Part shown: one piece after another, positions 1-10,657 of the stretch
How the letters are laid out: each line of letters starts with the position of its first letter
How positions within the stretch are numbered: position 1 is the stretch's first letter
Source: Martinezella tropici
GTDB lineage: Bacteria; Pseudomonadota; Alphaproteobacteria; Rhizobiales; Rhizobiaceae
NCBI RefSeq assembly: GCF_003287875.1
Contig: NZ_QMKK01000035.1
Span: 1 to 64,000 of the forward strand
Reading direction: 5' to 3'
Length of the DNA stretch: 64,000 nucleotides
Notes under the pieces: model-generated
Database searches by the model: none
What the model was told of the DNA's origin: nothing
Seen by the model: only the letters and a program-made list of their open reading frames with translations
Made by a program: the position numbers and the translations under genes

Positions 1-225
1 CGGGTTGTAGGCATCGTACCACTCGCCTTCGGTACGGACACGGCCGCCGATCTTGAGGCAGGTTTCAGTGCCCGGAATGAAGAAGTAACCAGCACCGTAA
101 GCGTCGCAGATGCGGACATATTCCAGCGGCTCCGGCTCTGCAGCAACGATAGCGTCAGCTGCTTGGGCACCGGAAACTGCTGCGAGCGCAGCAGCGGAGC
201 CGAGAAGAAGGCTCTTGATATTCAT
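1..225 (-). CDS. Outer membrane porin, rhizobial RopA/Omp2b-like (5' part only)
   Basis: Only the first 75 codons lie in the window; the gene runs off the left edge. The protein starts [20 protein letters not shown] and has a Sec signal peptide with an Ala-rich h-region, cleaved probably after AQA. The mature part contains [18 protein letters not shown] and [10 protein letters not shown], which are hallmarks of the alphaproteobacterial porin family: 16-stranded trimeric beta-barrels for general diffusion of small hydrophilic solutes. The start codon at 225 has a clear AGGAG upstream (complement of about 231-237). The barrel cannot be inspected here, so the paralogue cannot be named. Confidence 0.88.
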   Translation of the reverse strand, partial: MNIKSLLLGSAAALAAVSGAQAADAIVAAEPEPLEYVRICDAYGAGYFFIPGTETCLKIGGRVRTEGEWYDAYNP

Positions 226-1079
226 ATTAAACTCCTGGTTGTAATATGCATTTCTAATTTGCCACGAGTGCTGAGCTGGAAACCACCTTGAAGATCGACC
301 CGGTCGAAAACGCGACCGCGCAGCCCGGCAAGTACGCACGTAATGTTGGCTTGAGTCCCCTCGAACCTCCATGATTGTCCCCGCGGCAAAGGTCTTGAAA
401 TGCCCCTACCGATCCGGCCGATCGCTCGACCGTAAGACAATTTCTGTCCTGCTTCTGACTTACAAACAGCCCGTATGTTTGTCAATTATGTGAAACCGTG
501 GCGAGCGCCGGTCCAGCGTTAGTCTTGCCGGCTGTTGCTTAAATGCAACTGGGGACGGCAGGGCGAGGTTCGTTTCACCCGAAGAACGCGGGAAGACCGC
601 CAAAGGCGCGAATGCACGACAAGGCTGAGAAACAAAACTCAACAAATCGCCACACACAGAAACGTCGAATTTTCCCATATTCCAGCTATTCGGGCCATAG
701 GAAGGGAAGAATCGCGCATGAATGAGAATCGGCTGATCTTCATAGCGCCCCCCCGTTCGGCGGCCTCGTCACCAGGGATTATATGCAATCCATCTTTTCC
801 CTGATGCAGACCGGCGCGTAGGCCGGCGTGCAACTGACGCTCGCCCTTCTCGGCAATGACGCGCTGATTACCCGCAACGCAGTACGCTGGTGTCGTCCCC
901 TACCGCTTTATCGGCAACACGGCGCCTCATTATTGAGGGAGCGCCATGCCGCGCCTCACGTGTAAACACGCTTAAATTGTGGATTCTCCAATGCGCCAAG
1001 CGCTGGCTCGCGGAAAAATGCAGTCATCATTGCAGGGTTGACAGAAGCCAAAGCAAGAGCATAGCCTTCCAGCATTCAC
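226..1079. other. Gene-poor intergenic stretch (porin promoter side to thi riboswitch)
   Basis: About 850 bases without a convincing complete gene. The left part must hold the promoter and 5' leader of the porin. Short open frames here have no family signature and no good ribosome binding site. The only protein-like signal is a degenerate stretch around 783-930, listed separately. I found no tRNA or obvious small-RNA hairpin with a terminator. Confidence 0.5.
783..930 (+). pseudogene. Possible decayed fragment of a polar amino-acid ABC permease
   Basis: Reading from the ATG at 783 gives MQSIFSLMQTGA, then a TAG at 819, then AGVQLTLALLG and, further on, LITRNAVRW. This resembles the start of HisM/GltK-type permeases, which typically read ...GAWAGVQLTLALL... 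and later ...ISRNAVLRW...; TAG would replace a Trp codon. The intervening residues are too few, so an internal deletion is needed as well. A fragment resembling YRFIGNT follows in another frame. I see a suggestive fragment only; chance similarity is possible. Confidence 0.28.
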
Positions 1080-3122
<2,043 letters not shown>

Positions 3123-3123
3123 C

Positions 3124-4104
3124 ATGCGCATCCTCGTCAAAGGGGCCGGCGTTGCCGGCCTCACCGTCGCCCACGAACTGCATGCCCGCGGTGCCGAGGT
3201 GACGGTTGCCGACCCCCATGCGAATTTCCGCCGAGCAGCCTCATGGCTTGCCGGCGGAATGCTGGCGCCATGGTGCGAACGGGAAAGTGCCGATGAGCCC
3301 GTGCTGGAGCGCGGACGCGATTCCGCCGATCGTTGGGACGCGATTCTGCCCGGCAAGGTCGTCCGCAACGGGACGCTCGTCGTCGCGCCGAACCGAGATC
3401 AAAACGAGCTGAAGCGATTCGCCAGCCGCACGACAGGCTATCGCTGGATCGATGAGCGCGAAATTGCCGCCCTCGAACCCTTCCTTGCCGGTCGCTTCAG
3501 GCATGGCCTGTTCTTCCCCCAGGAAGCACATCTCGATCCTCGCGACGTCTTGCAGTCGTTGAAGGGCACTCTTTCGGCGAAGGGTGTGACCTTTGTCGAT
3601 CGCATCGCGAATGATGCCGGATTTTCCGGCGTCATGGACTGCACGGGCGCTGCAAATGTCGGCGAGAGCAGGGAATTGCGGGGTGTGCGCGGCGAAATGC
3701 TCTATCTACAGACGCAGGAGGTCGCCCTTGCGCGGCCCGTCCGGCTGCTGCATCCGCGATTTCCCGTTTATATCGTGCCGCGCGGCGAAGGTCTGTTCAT
3801 GATCGGCGCGACGATGATCGAGACGGATTTCGAGGGACCGATCACCGCCCGCTCGCTGATGGAACTTTTGAACGCCGCCTATGCGCTGCATCCCGCCTTT
3901 GCCGACGCCGCCATCGTCGAAACGGGGGCCGGCATTCGTCCCGCCTTTCCAGACAATCTTCCGCGCGTGACGCGGGAGGGCAAGACCATTCTTATCAACG
4001 GCCTTTATCGCCACGGCTTCCTTCTCGCGCCGGCGATGGCGGCAGAGGCCGCGGATCTCCTCTTTTCCGGACACAACAACGACAGGAGCCGCCAATGCGC
4101 CTGA
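3124..4104 (+). CDS. thiO: Glycine oxidase ThiO
   Basis: FAD-dependent amine oxidase of the DAO/glycine oxidase family, 326 aa. It makes the dehydroglycine used to build the thiazole ring of thiamine. The N-terminal dinucleotide-binding motif GAGVAGLTVA lies at about residues 7-16, followed by ASWLAGGMLAPWCE, the thiO-specific stretch around the flavin. The C-terminal part contains GIRPAFPDNLP and GLYRHGFLLAPAMA, typical of the FAD-pyrophosphate contact. The start codon is one base after the thiC stop, so translation is probably coupled; a longer frame upstream overlaps thiC and is not used. The gene overlaps thiS by 10 bases. Confidence 0.95.
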   Translation: MRILVKGAGVAGLTVAHELHARGAEVTVADPHANFRRAASWLAGGMLAPWCERESADEPVLERGRDSADRWDAILPGKVVRNGTLVVAPNRDQNELKRFASRTTGYRWIDEREIAALEPFLAGRFRHGLFFPQEAHLDPRDVLQSLKGTLSAKGVTFVDRIANDAGFSGVMDCTGAANVGESRELRGVRGEMLYLQTQEVALARPVRLLHPRFPVYIVPRGEGLFMIGATMIETDFEGPITARSLMELLNAAYALHPAFADAAIVETGAGIRPAFPDNLPRVTREGKTILINGLYRHGFLLAPAMAAEAADLLFSGHNNDRSRQCA

Positions 4105-4292
4105 TCATCAATGGCGAAACACAGATCGTCGAGGCAGCCACGCTTTCGCAGCTTCTCGCCGCGCTCGAATACGAAGGCGAGTGGCTGGCAACCGCCGTCA
4201 ATGGCGAACTCATCCATCGCGAAGAACGCGACGACCACGCCTTGGCCGACAATGACAGGATCGAGATCCTGACGCCAATGCAGGGAGGCTGA
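4095..4292 (+). CDS. thiS: Sulfur carrier protein ThiS
   Basis: A 65-aa beta-grasp (ubiquitin-like) protein ending in the diagnostic Gly-Gly tail (MQGG). The C-terminal glycine is adenylated and thiocarboxylated, and it donates sulfur to ThiG for thiazole formation. The sequence [14 protein letters not shown] followed by a Leu-rich helix, VNGELI and [12 protein letters not shown] follows the ThiS pattern throughout. It overlaps the thiO 3' end and is 2 nt from thiG. A GGAG at the end of thiO serves as ribosome binding site. Confidence 0.95.
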   Translation: MRLIINGETQIVEAATLSQLLAALEYEGEWLATAVNGELIHREERDDHALADNDRIEILTPMQGG

Positions 4293-4294
4293 CC

Positions 4295-5068
4295 ATGATC
4301 GAACTCTACGGAACCCGTATCACATCGCATCTTCTTCTCGGCACGGCGCGCTATCCCTCTCCGGCCGTGCTGGCGGAGGCCGTCAAGCGCTCGGCAACCG
4401 AAATCGTCACCGTATCGCTGCGCCGGGAAACGGCAGGCGGCCGCAATGGCGGTGCGTTCTTCGAGATGATTCGTGGACTTGGCGTTCGCATTCTGCCCAA
4501 TACCGCCGGCTGCCACGGCGTCTCCGAGGCGGTGCTGACAGCGAAGATGGCACGTGAGGTCTTCCGGACCAACTGGATCAAGCTCGAAGTCATCGGCAAC
4601 CACGACACGCTGCAGCCGGATGTCTTCGCGCTGGTGGAGGCGGCGAGAATCCTTGCCGACGAGGGTTTCGAGGTCTTTCCCTATACGACGGACGACCTCG
4701 TCGTCGCCGAACGACTGCTGGAGGCCGGATGCAAGGTGCTGATGCCCTGGTGTGCGCCGATCGGAACGGCGGCCGGTCCTCTCAATCTTTCCGCCCTGCG
4801 ATCGATGCGAGCACATTTTCCGGAAATACCGTTGATCGTGGATGCCGGCATCGGCAGGCCCTCGCACGCGGCCACCGTCATGGAACTCGGCTTCGATGCC
4901 GTGCTGCTCAATACGGCCGTCGCCGGCGCCGGCGATCCGGCCATGATGGCGGAAGCCTTTGCCAAGGCGATCGATGCCGGCAGACAGGCGTTCGCCGCTG
5001 GCATGCTCGAGCCGCGCGATATGGCGGTGCCATCGACACCGGTCATCGGAAAGGCGGTTTTCTCATGA
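4295..5068 (+). CDS. thiG: Thiazole synthase ThiG
   Basis: TIM-barrel enzyme of 257 aa that joins 1-deoxy-D-xylulose 5-phosphate, dehydroglycine and ThiS-thiocarboxylate into thiazole phosphate. Family markers are [10 protein letters not shown] near the N-terminus, [16 protein letters not shown], the lysine in WIKLEVIGN (Schiff-base region) and the phosphate-binding [10 protein letters not shown] and [12 protein letters not shown] near the C-terminus. It follows thiS by 2 nt and shares an ATGA overlap with thiE, as expected for a tightly coupled operon. Confidence 0.96.
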   Translation: MIELYGTRITSHLLLGTARYPSPAVLAEAVKRSATEIVTVSLRRETAGGRNGGAFFEMIRGLGVRILPNTAGCHGVSEAVLTAKMAREVFRTNWIKLEVIGNHDTLQPDVFALVEAARILADEGFEVFPYTTDDLVVAERLLEAGCKVLMPWCAPIGTAAGPLNLSALRSMRAHFPEIPLIVDAGIGRPSHAATVMELGFDAVLLNTAVAGAGDPAMMAEAFAKAIDAGRQAFAAGMLEPRDMAVPSTPVIGKAVFS

Positions 5069-5676
5069 TACTCGATCCCTTCTATCTGATCGTCGACAGC
5101 GCCGCCTGGATAAAGAGGCTGGTGCCGCTCGGCGTCAAACTGGTGCAGCTACGCATCAAGGATCGTATGCCGGCGGAAATCCGCGCCGATATACGCGAAT
5201 CGAAGGCAATTTGTGCCGCATATGGATGCCAGTTGATCATTAACGACTATTGGCAGCTCGCGATCGAAGAAGGCTGCGATTTCATCCATCTCGGCCAGGA
5301 GGATCTTGCCGACGCCGATCTCGCTGCCATTCGCGCCGCCGGATTGAAGCTGGGGCTCTCGACTCACGACGAGGCGGAGCTGGCAACGGCACTGGCTGCC
5401 GGGCCCGATTACATCGCGCTTGGACCGATCTATCCGACCATTCTCAAAGCCATGGCCTGGGCGCCGCAGGGTCTTGCGCGTATCGGCCAATGGAAAAGCT
5501 GCATCGGCAATCTCCCACTTGTCGCGATCGGCGGATTGACCGTCGAGCGCCTTGCCGGCGTCTTCGGGCATGGCGCCGACAGCGCGGCTGTCGTGACGGA
5601 TATCACCCGCAATAGCGACCCCGAATCGCGGGCCCTTGAGTGGATAGGAGCGACGCGACGGCTGCCTCCGCACTGA
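5065..5676 (+). CDS. thiE: Thiamine phosphate synthase ThiE
   Basis: A 203-aa TIM-barrel that condenses HMP-pyrophosphate with thiazole phosphate to thiamine phosphate, closing the pathway. Visible motifs are LVQLRIKD (pyrophosphate region), [41 protein letters not shown] and [10 protein letters not shown]. The start is the ATG inside the ATGA overlap with thiG; a longer upstream frame is a shadow inside thiG. No thiD (HMP-P kinase) is present here, so that step is encoded elsewhere. No convincing terminator follows. Confidence 0.94.
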   Translation: MILDPFYLIVDSAAWIKRLVPLGVKLVQLRIKDRMPAEIRADIRESKAICAAYGCQLIINDYWQLAIEEGCDFIHLGQEDLADADLAAIRAAGLKLGLSTHDEAELATALAAGPDYIALGPIYPTILKAMAWAPQGLARIGQWKSCIGNLPLVAIGGLTVERLAGVFGHGADSAAVVTDITRNSDPESRALEWIGATRRLPPH

Positions 5677-5832
5677 GCTCGTACCGGCACCGCTGTTCTG
5701 GCCTCGATTTCCCAATCCTTTGCCCGATGAATGGCACATTCATGATATATTCAGCTGAACATAATCATGCTCGGGACGTTGATTAATTGACTCGCGCATT
5801 CGCTGAGCAAGAAGACTGCTTTGGAGGTAGTC

Positions 5833-6180
5833 ATGATAAAGAAGAAGATTCTCACGGTTTTGCTGGCTGCCACGGTCGTCGGCGGTGCGTTGGCGCCGGT
5901 CAGCAGCGCACAGGCGCAGTATTACGACGGTCGCCCGCCCTATCGCGGCGACTGGCGTGGCGATGGTGACTGGCGCCGCCACCATCATCACCACAATGGT
6001 GGCGCGATCGCAGGCGGCGTCGCCGCAGGTCTCCTCGGCGGCCTGATCGTCGGTGGCGCCCTTGCCAACAGAGGCCCGGTGTACGAAGCGCCTCCGCCGA
6101 GGTGCTGGTACGAGGATCGTCAGGTCGACAACGCCTATGACGACGGTTGGCACTACGAACGCGTTCGCGTGTGCAACTAA
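5833..6180 (+). CDS. Small secreted glycine-zipper protein, function unknown
   Basis: A 115-aa protein I cannot assign to a named function. It has a typical signal peptide (MIKKKILTVLLAATVVGGAL, cleaved near AQA), a basic His-rich stretch (RRHHHHHNGG) and one glycine-zipper segment of about 23 residues (GGAIAGGVAAGLLGGLIVGG) that could insert in or pack against a membrane. A short tail with two Cys residues (CWYEDRQ and VRVCN) could form a disulfide. The ATG at 5833 has GGAGGT 4 nt upstream, which decides the start over a TTG at 5821. A strong terminator follows, so it is a single-gene unit. Envelope location is inferred. Confidence 0.8.
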   Translation: MIKKKILTVLLAATVVGGALAPVSSAQAQYYDGRPPYRGDWRGDGDWRRHHHHHNGGAIAGGVAAGLLGGLIVGGALANRGPVYEAPPPRCWYEDRQVDNAYDDGWHYERVRVCN

Positions 6181-6238
6181 GCAATCCGCTGAGCATCTGC
6201 CTTCTGACGGATGCTTGGCTTGACGGACGATTTTGGGA

Positions 6239-6272
6239 TTGCCGGCGGACGAAACCGCCGGCAAATGTTTTT
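6239..6272 (+). terminator. Rho-independent terminator
   Basis: TTGCCGGCGG (6239-6248) and CCGCCGGCAA (6255-6264) form a perfect 10-bp stem with a 6-nt loop, followed by ATGTTTTTT. It ends the small secreted protein gene and stands just before the 3' end of the oppositely oriented DUF1989 gene. Confidence 0.85.
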
Positions 6273-6294
6273 TGAAGCCTTTCGGACGATCGGA

Positions 6295-7155
6295 TTACAG
6301 GCCGTGTGTCCGGGGATAGGCGTTGCGCTCCGGAAAAAACCTGCCGGCAAGGCGTGCAGGCTCGGGACGCCAGATCTCCACCCGCAATGGATAGCAGGGC
6401 ACCGTATCGCTCGAATGCTCGCTGCCGCAATCGCCGCCCGGGCAGGCCGAAAGCGCGCCGAGAAGATCGATCTCGGCGAAGAACTCGATGAAATCGCCCG
6501 GCCGCACCGGACTTGCCTTCATGAAATATTGATAGGTGTCGCGCGTGAAACCGGTGCACATGAAGACATTCAGCACATCGTGGACGTGAAACTCGGCGTC
6601 CTGGACGGAAATATTCAGCTCCTTGGCGAGAGCACGCGACAGGTTGGAATGGCAGCAACGGTGATAATCGCCGCCGTTCAGCAGCCGGTTCGTATAGGGA
6701 TCGCAACGCGTGCCGATGACATCGTGGATACCGGCTCCATCCGCATCAAAACCGTACCAGCCGAGCGTATCGTGCGTGATCGTCGCCATCGGCCGCAGGT
6801 AGGGCAGATTGCTCCATAACCTGTCCCCGACGCCGACATGCGTGCCGTGCAGCGCACGGGTCTTGCCGCTGAAGAACCGTTCGGAAAGATCATCGGCATT
6901 CCACAGATTGAGATCGCCGACCTGCGAGCCCTCCATGCCGACGATGCGAAAGAAATGCCCCTTCGGCACACGAAAGCTGCCGCCATCGCGCGGCGGCACG
7001 ATGATGTCCTCTATCTTGGCCATGTCTTGGCGGGCCGCACGCAGCACATCCATGTCGGCCGGCGGCAGCGTCCCGTTCGGATAGACGACGACGGGCGGCT
7101 TGCGGCGACGCTCCTCGGCATCCGCGGGAACAGGCGTATCAAAAAGATCGTCCAT
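6295..7155 (-). CDS. DUF1989 family protein (urea carboxylase-associated type)
   Basis: A 286-aa protein of the DUF1989 family, whose members occur next to urea carboxylase/allophanate hydrolase and aminomethyltransferase-like genes. I see the family core PKGHFFRIVGMEGSQVGDLN, then DLSERFFSGKTRALHGTH, DTLGWYGFDADG, GTRCDPYTN and CCHSNLSRAL; the Cys/His-rich patch suggests a metal site. Residues PVRPGDFIEFFAEIDLLGALSACPGGDCG close the domain. It is transcribed divergently from a LysR regulator, which probably controls it. No urea carboxylase is nearby, so the substrate stays unknown; nitrogen or amino-acid metabolism is the best guess. Confidence 0.82.
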   Translation of the reverse strand: MDDLFDTPVPADAEERRRKPPVVVYPNGTLPPADMDVLRAARQDMAKIEDIIVPPRDGGSFRVPKGHFFRIVGMEGSQVGDLNLWNADDLSERFFSGKTRALHGTHVGVGDRLWSNLPYLRPMATITHDTLGWYGFDADGAGIHDVIGTRCDPYTNRLLNGGDYHRCCHSNLSRALAKELNISVQDAEFHVHDVLNVFMCTGFTRDTYQYFMKASPVRPGDFIEFFAEIDLLGALSACPGGDCGSEHSSDTVPCYPLRVEIWRPEPARLAGRFFPERNAYPRTHGL

Positions 7156-7255
7156 AGCGACGTTTCATTCCTTACCGATTGAGAGCCGAACCACTGGTTT
7201 GCCTGCAATGTAAGGATATAAAGCTTCCGCGCAACGTTGATTGCGCTTGTGCTTT

Positions 7256-7274
7256 GGCTAAGTTTTACTTAGCC
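7256..7274. promoter_or_regulatory. LysR-type operator between DUF1989 gene and its regulator
   Basis: GGCTAAG (7256-7262), TTTTA, CTTAGCC (7268-7274) is a perfect inverted repeat with 7-bp arms. It contains a T-N11-A core as expected for LysR-family sites. It lies 7 nt before the regulator start, where binding would repress the regulator's own gene, and about 100 nt from the start of the divergent DUF1989 gene. Confidence 0.6.
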
Positions 7275-7281
7275 TTGAACG

Positions 7282-8166
7282 ATGCAACATGTCCCGCTTG
7301 CCTCCCTTCGCGCCTTCGAGGCAGCCGTCCGTCACGAGAGCTTCGCCAAGGCGGCGAGCGAACTCAATCTCACGGCTGCGGGAGTGAGCCAGCATGTGCG
7401 CACAGTGGAGGGATGGCTGGGTGTCAAGCTCTTTACGCGTCATGCCCGCGGCGTGACGGCGACGATGGCGGGCCGCGATTTCGGGACGGCAGTCGCAAAT
7501 GGTCTCGGACATATCGAGATCGCCGCTCGGCAGCTGCGGCTGAATGGCAATGAGAGGCCAGTCAGCATCGCATGTATTGCTTCCGTCGCCACCCGCTGGC
7601 TGATACCGCGATTGCCTGAATTCAGGAAGAAACATCCCGAGATCCATATCAATATCGTCTATGCACTTGATGCGGTGACGCCGGAAGCGGCAAGCGTCGA
7701 TCTGCTGATACGCCATGGCCCGAAACCCGGTGCAAACGCCATCTCGCTTCTGACTGCGGAAACGAGGCCGACCTGCGCGGCAGAATACGAGCGTCGTCGT
7801 GGCCCGATCAGGAAGCCGGCCGATCTTCTCGATCTGGATCTGCTGCACGATGAAACGACAGCAGCCTGGACACGCTGGTTCGCCCTTGAGGGCATCCACC
7901 GGCCTCCGAAACCCGGCCCGATCTTTGCCGATTTCAGCCTGATGATCGGTTCCGTCGTCGGGGGACAGGGCGTTGGTCTTTGCCCGACCGCACTCATTGC
8001 CGAGGAACTGGCCAATGGGACATTGGTCACCCTGTTCAATACGCCGTCGGACACGGAGAAATCCTACTGGCTGCTCGAGGCCAGCCGACTTTCCGATGAG
8101 GCGCGGATCTTTCGCGAATGGCTGATTGCCGCCACCGGCGAAGCCGTTGCGGCGACGGATCTGTAA
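7282..8166 (+). CDS. LysR-family regulator, GcvA-like
   Basis: A 294-aa DNA-binding regulator. The N-terminal winged helix (about residues 5-65: LASLRAFEAAVRHESFAKAA, ELNLTAAGVSQHVRTVE) begins in the GcvA/AmpR style, and the substrate-binding domain follows from residue 90. It is divergent from the DUF1989 gene, with a palindromic site between them, so it is probably that gene's activator and its own repressor. The effector is unknown. ATG 7282 is used. Confidence 0.88.
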   Translation: MQHVPLASLRAFEAAVRHESFAKAASELNLTAAGVSQHVRTVEGWLGVKLFTRHARGVTATMAGRDFGTAVANGLGHIEIAARQLRLNGNERPVSIACIASVATRWLIPRLPEFRKKHPEIHINIVYALDAVTPEAASVDLLIRHGPKPGANAISLLTAETRPTCAAEYERRRGPIRKPADLLDLDLLHDETTAAWTRWFALEGIHRPPKPGPIFADFSLMIGSVVGGQGVGLCPTALIAEELANGTLVTLFNTPSDTEKSYWLLEASRLSDEARIFREWLIAATGEAVAATDL

Positions 8167-8241
8167 ATAGACCGATTAGACGAATTGCAGGGGTCAGGCC
8201 TTTCGCTGTTTGCAGGAAGGCCATTGCGTTCGCGGCGATGG

Positions 8242-8640
8242 TTACACCCAATTCTCCACCCGGAGGCCGGGCATGCGGACGAACTCCTTGATGTTGTTCG
8301 TCACCACGATCAGTCCCTCGCTGCGGGCATGGGCGCCGATCTGCATATCATGCGGACCACAAGGAGTTCCGGCGCCTTCCAGCTCGGCCCGGACCTGTCC
8401 ATAATGCGCAGCTGCCCTAGCGTCGAAAGGCAGAACTTCCAGCCGCGCCACGAAATGCTCGATGGCAGTCAGGTTTTCCGTGCGCCGGGCTGACTTCTCG
8501 GCGCCGTAGTGCAACTCACCAAGTGTTATGCTCGATATGCAAAGCTGTTCTGCTACCGCGTTGAACTTCTCCCGGACGGCGGGCGGATAGGTCTTCATCA
8601 CATAAATGCAAATATTGGTATCGAGCATATAGGCCAGCAT
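8242..8640 (-). CDS. vapC: PIN-domain toxin VapC (type II TA)
   Basis: A 132-aa PIN-domain endoribonuclease, similar in layout to the VapC/MvpT group that cleaves initiator tRNA. The acidic residues expected for Mg2+ binding are visible: D in YMLDTNICIY at the N-terminus, E in LGELHYG, D in PFDARAAAHYG and D in PHDMQIGAHA. The C-terminal VVTNNIKEF is also a family string. The best start is the ATG at 8640, which shares its A with the stop of the upstream antitoxin (TGATG), so the two are translationally coupled. Confidence 0.9.
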   Translation of the reverse strand: MLAYMLDTNICIYVMKTYPPAVREKFNAVAEQLCISSITLGELHYGAEKSARRTENLTAIEHFVARLEVLPFDARAAAHYGQVRAELEGAGTPCGPHDMQIGAHARSEGLIVVTNNIKEFVRMPGLRVENWV

Positions 8641-8873
8641 CAAAAGGACTCGCGCTCTTCCGCCACCGGCTGTTCTCGCTCACCCAGGAAATCGTCGCTG
8701 GCACGGGGACCATGCAGGAAGAGATCATCCCAGCGCTTGCCCTGCGGGACGATCATACGGCTGCGGCCGATCTTCAGGATATCGACCTGATGCACGTCTT
8801 CAGGGAATGCGACAGCTTTGGGCAGGCGCACCGCCTGGCTTCGATTGCTGATGAATACAGTCGAACTCGCCAT
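8640..8873 (-). CDS. vapB: Antitoxin VapB (AbrB/SpoVT fold)
   Basis: A 77-aa antitoxin that pairs with the PIN toxin directly downstream. The N-terminus MASSTVFISNRSQAVRLPKA is the swapped-hairpin AbrB DNA-binding domain of the VapB/VagC group; the acidic C-terminus (DDFLGEREQPVAEERESF) would wrap and neutralise the toxin. I place the start at ATG 8873; a longer frame to 8996 has no family similarity. The module sits alone between a LysR regulator and another LysR gene. Confidence 0.9.
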   Translation of the reverse strand: MASSTVFISNRSQAVRLPKAVAFPEDVHQVDILKIGRSRMIVPQGKRWDDLFLHGPRASDDFLGEREQPVAEERESF

Positions 8874-8889
8874 GTTCCGCCTCCCGATG

Positions 8890-8911
8890 CTGGGATATGC
8901 AACTGGGATAT
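8890..8911. promoter_or_regulatory. Direct repeat upstream of vapB, candidate operator
   Basis: CTGGGATAT occurs at 8890-8898 and again at 8903-8911, a 13-bp period, just upstream of the vapB start. VapBC complexes usually autoregulate by binding repeats in this place. The assignment is inferred from position only. Confidence 0.4.
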
Positions 8912-8992
8912 ACTTAACTCCGCAAACTTCAAAAATCAAGGTGCCGCCATCCGGACCATTGCTATCGGCAGCCGGCGAAAGAGGATCGGCCG

Positions 8993-9877
8993 TCAACCGA
9001 AGCGGGCCACGAGAAAATCGATGACGCTACGCAGCATGGCCGTCGGACGCCGATCCGGCGCATAGACCAGATGCATCGGTGTCGGCTTGTAAGACCATTG
9101 CGGCAGCACCGGCTCAAGCCGGCCGGCATCGAGATCGGCTGCGAGCAGCAATTCCGGCTGCAGCACGATACCGGCTCCATGCAGGGCGGCAACGCGCAGA
9201 GCCCCGCCCTGGTTCGTGGTGAACCGGCCCTTTATGGCGATTTCGCGGACTTCTCCCTCCGGGCCGACGAGATGCCAGCGGCCCTGCAGGCGCCAATAGG
9301 AATGGCCGAGGCACATATGATTGGCGAGATCCTCGGGGGTTTGCGGCCTGCCGCAACGATCCAGATAATCCGGCGACGCCGCGAGAATGCGCCGGTAGGG
9401 CCTCAGCGGGCGAGCGACCAGATTGGTATCCGTTAGCTCGCCGATATGGAAGCCGAGTTCATATCCCTCGCCGATCAGATCATGCGGATTGTTGTCGAGC
9501 GCCAGGTCGACACTGACCTCGAGATTCTCACGCAGATAGTCGACAAGCGCCGGCACGAGGCTTTGCGTTCCGAAACTGACAGGCGCGACGAGCCGCAAGC
9601 GCCCGCGCGGCACCGATTGCAGTTCGGATGCCGAAGATTCGGCAAGCTCGACTTCCGCCAGCACCGTCTTGCAGCGCTCATAATAGAGCTTGCCGACCTC
9701 GGTCAGTTGATGACGACGCGTCGTGCGGTGTAGCAGGCGCGCGCCGAGCCGCTGCTCGATCGTCTTGATATGTTTGGCCACCATGGCTGACGACACCTGG
9801 CTGATGTCGGCCGCGGCGGCGAAGCTGCCATGCTCGACCACCCTGACGAACATCGCCATGCCGGCCAATTTATCCAC
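8993..9877 (-). CDS. LysR-family transcriptional regulator
   Basis: About 294 aa. The N-terminal helix-turn-helix reads MAMFVRVVEHGSFAAAADIS then SSAMVAKHIKTIEQRLGARL, and the C-terminal domain resembles the CrgA/DsdC-like subgroup (GRLRLVAPVSFG, VARPLRPYRRILAASPDYL). The most family-like start is GTG 9877 (VDKLAGMAMF); an ATG at 9859 and an upstream frame to 9928 are alternatives. It is divergent from a small tautomerase gene, with 129 nt between, and may control it. Confidence 0.85.
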   Translation of the reverse strand: MDKLAGMAMFVRVVEHGSFAAAADISQVSSAMVAKHIKTIEQRLGARLLHRTTRRHQLTEVGKLYYERCKTVLAEVELAESSASELQSVPRGRLRLVAPVSFGTQSLVPALVDYLRENLEVSVDLALDNNPHDLIGEGYELGFHIGELTDTNLVARPLRPYRRILAASPDYLDRCGRPQTPEDLANHMCLGHSYWRLQGRWHLVGPEGEVREIAIKGRFTTNQGGALRVAALHGAGIVLQPELLLAADLDAGRLEPVLPQWSYKPTPMHLVYAPDRRPTAMLRSVIDFLVARFG

Positions 9878-10006
9878 GATTGCATACCTATAAGTTTGGA
9901 GTGAAGCAAATGCGGGCGTATTTATCACTCACCGGTCTTGCAAGATAGTCCGTGGTGCTTGAGGTCAAGCGCCATAATCTATCGCCCCAATCCATCAGGA
10001 GTCACC

Positions 10007-10192
10007 ATGCCCATCCTTCGCTTGGAAATGCACCCCGGACGCACACAGGACCAGAAACGCGCCTTTGTTCGCGAAGCGACCAGGGTCGCCGTCGAAACGC
10101 TCGTCTGCCCGCCGGAATCGGTGGAAATCGTCATCACCGAGATTTCGAAGGAGTCCTGGGCGACGGCGGGCAAACTGAAATCCGATAATTGA
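10007..10192 (+). CDS. 4-Oxalocrotonate tautomerase-like protein
   Basis: A 61-aa member of the tautomerase superfamily. After removal of Met the protein starts with Pro (PILRLEMHPGRT), the catalytic base of this family, and it has the length of 4-oxalocrotonate tautomerase subunits, which form hexamers. The stretch PPESVEIVITEISKESWATAG matches the second beta-strand and the conserved Trp region. ATG 10007 has AGGAG at 9998-10002; the longer frame to 9938 would destroy the N-terminal Pro. It stands alone, so its substrate is unknown. The divergent LysR gene may regulate it. Confidence 0.88.
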   Translation: MPILRLEMHPGRTQDQKRAFVREATRVAVETLVCPPESVEIVITEISKESWATAGKLKSDN

Positions 10193-10232
10193 TCCGATTT
10201 CACGATGATGGCCTGGCGATCGTAGCTGACCG

Positions 10233-10499
10233 TCAGGCCTCGTCCGGTATCAGATTCCGGCGTCCCCAGGCTTCGGCCCAATCCATCAAGCGCACCATCT
10301 CCTGCTTGAGAGCGTGGGAACGGATGATGTCGGCTGCATGGTTCGGATTGGTGCGCGGATTGTAGAATGTGCCGATCTCTTCGCCACTCTCTTGCCTTGC
10401 CGCCTCCAGGCGGGATTTCACGTCCTCGACCTCGGCCTTGACAGCAAAGTACCGCTTCATGACTTCGACAAGGTCGCGATCGCCGGCATTGATCTCCAT
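10233..10499 (-). CDS. Hypothetical protein, 88 aa, helical
   Basis: I do not recognise this protein. It starts MEINAGDRDLVEVMKRYFAV and is largely charged and alpha-helical (VKAEVEDVKSRLEAARQES suggests a coiled coil), followed by TFYNPRTNPNHAADIIRSHA and a Trp-rich end (MDWAEAWGRRN). ATG 10499 has GGAG 5 nt upstream; a GTG two codons earlier is less likely. It is convergent with the tautomerase gene. Codon use looks native, so it is probably a real cytoplasmic protein. Confidence 0.65.
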   Translation of the reverse strand: MEINAGDRDLVEVMKRYFAVKAEVEDVKSRLEAARQESGEEIGTFYNPRTNPNHAADIIRSHALKQEMVRLMDWAEAWGRRNLIPDEA

Positions 10500-10657
10500 G
10501 CCCACTCCATCTCAACTATTCTGGCTTACTTATTTTAGCACCTCGCAATGATCCGATTCGGATGGCAAAATCTAGACCATTGTTTAGCCAGCAAGATGAG
10601 TTGGCTGATGGGGGGCTCATCCAGCGCGTGAGAACGCGCACGACGGGCAAAGCGGCT

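Noticed and set aside
226..1079. Short frames (60-94 codons) proposed as genes in the porin-thiC gap
   Set aside because: None has a ribosome binding site, family similarity or consistent codon use.
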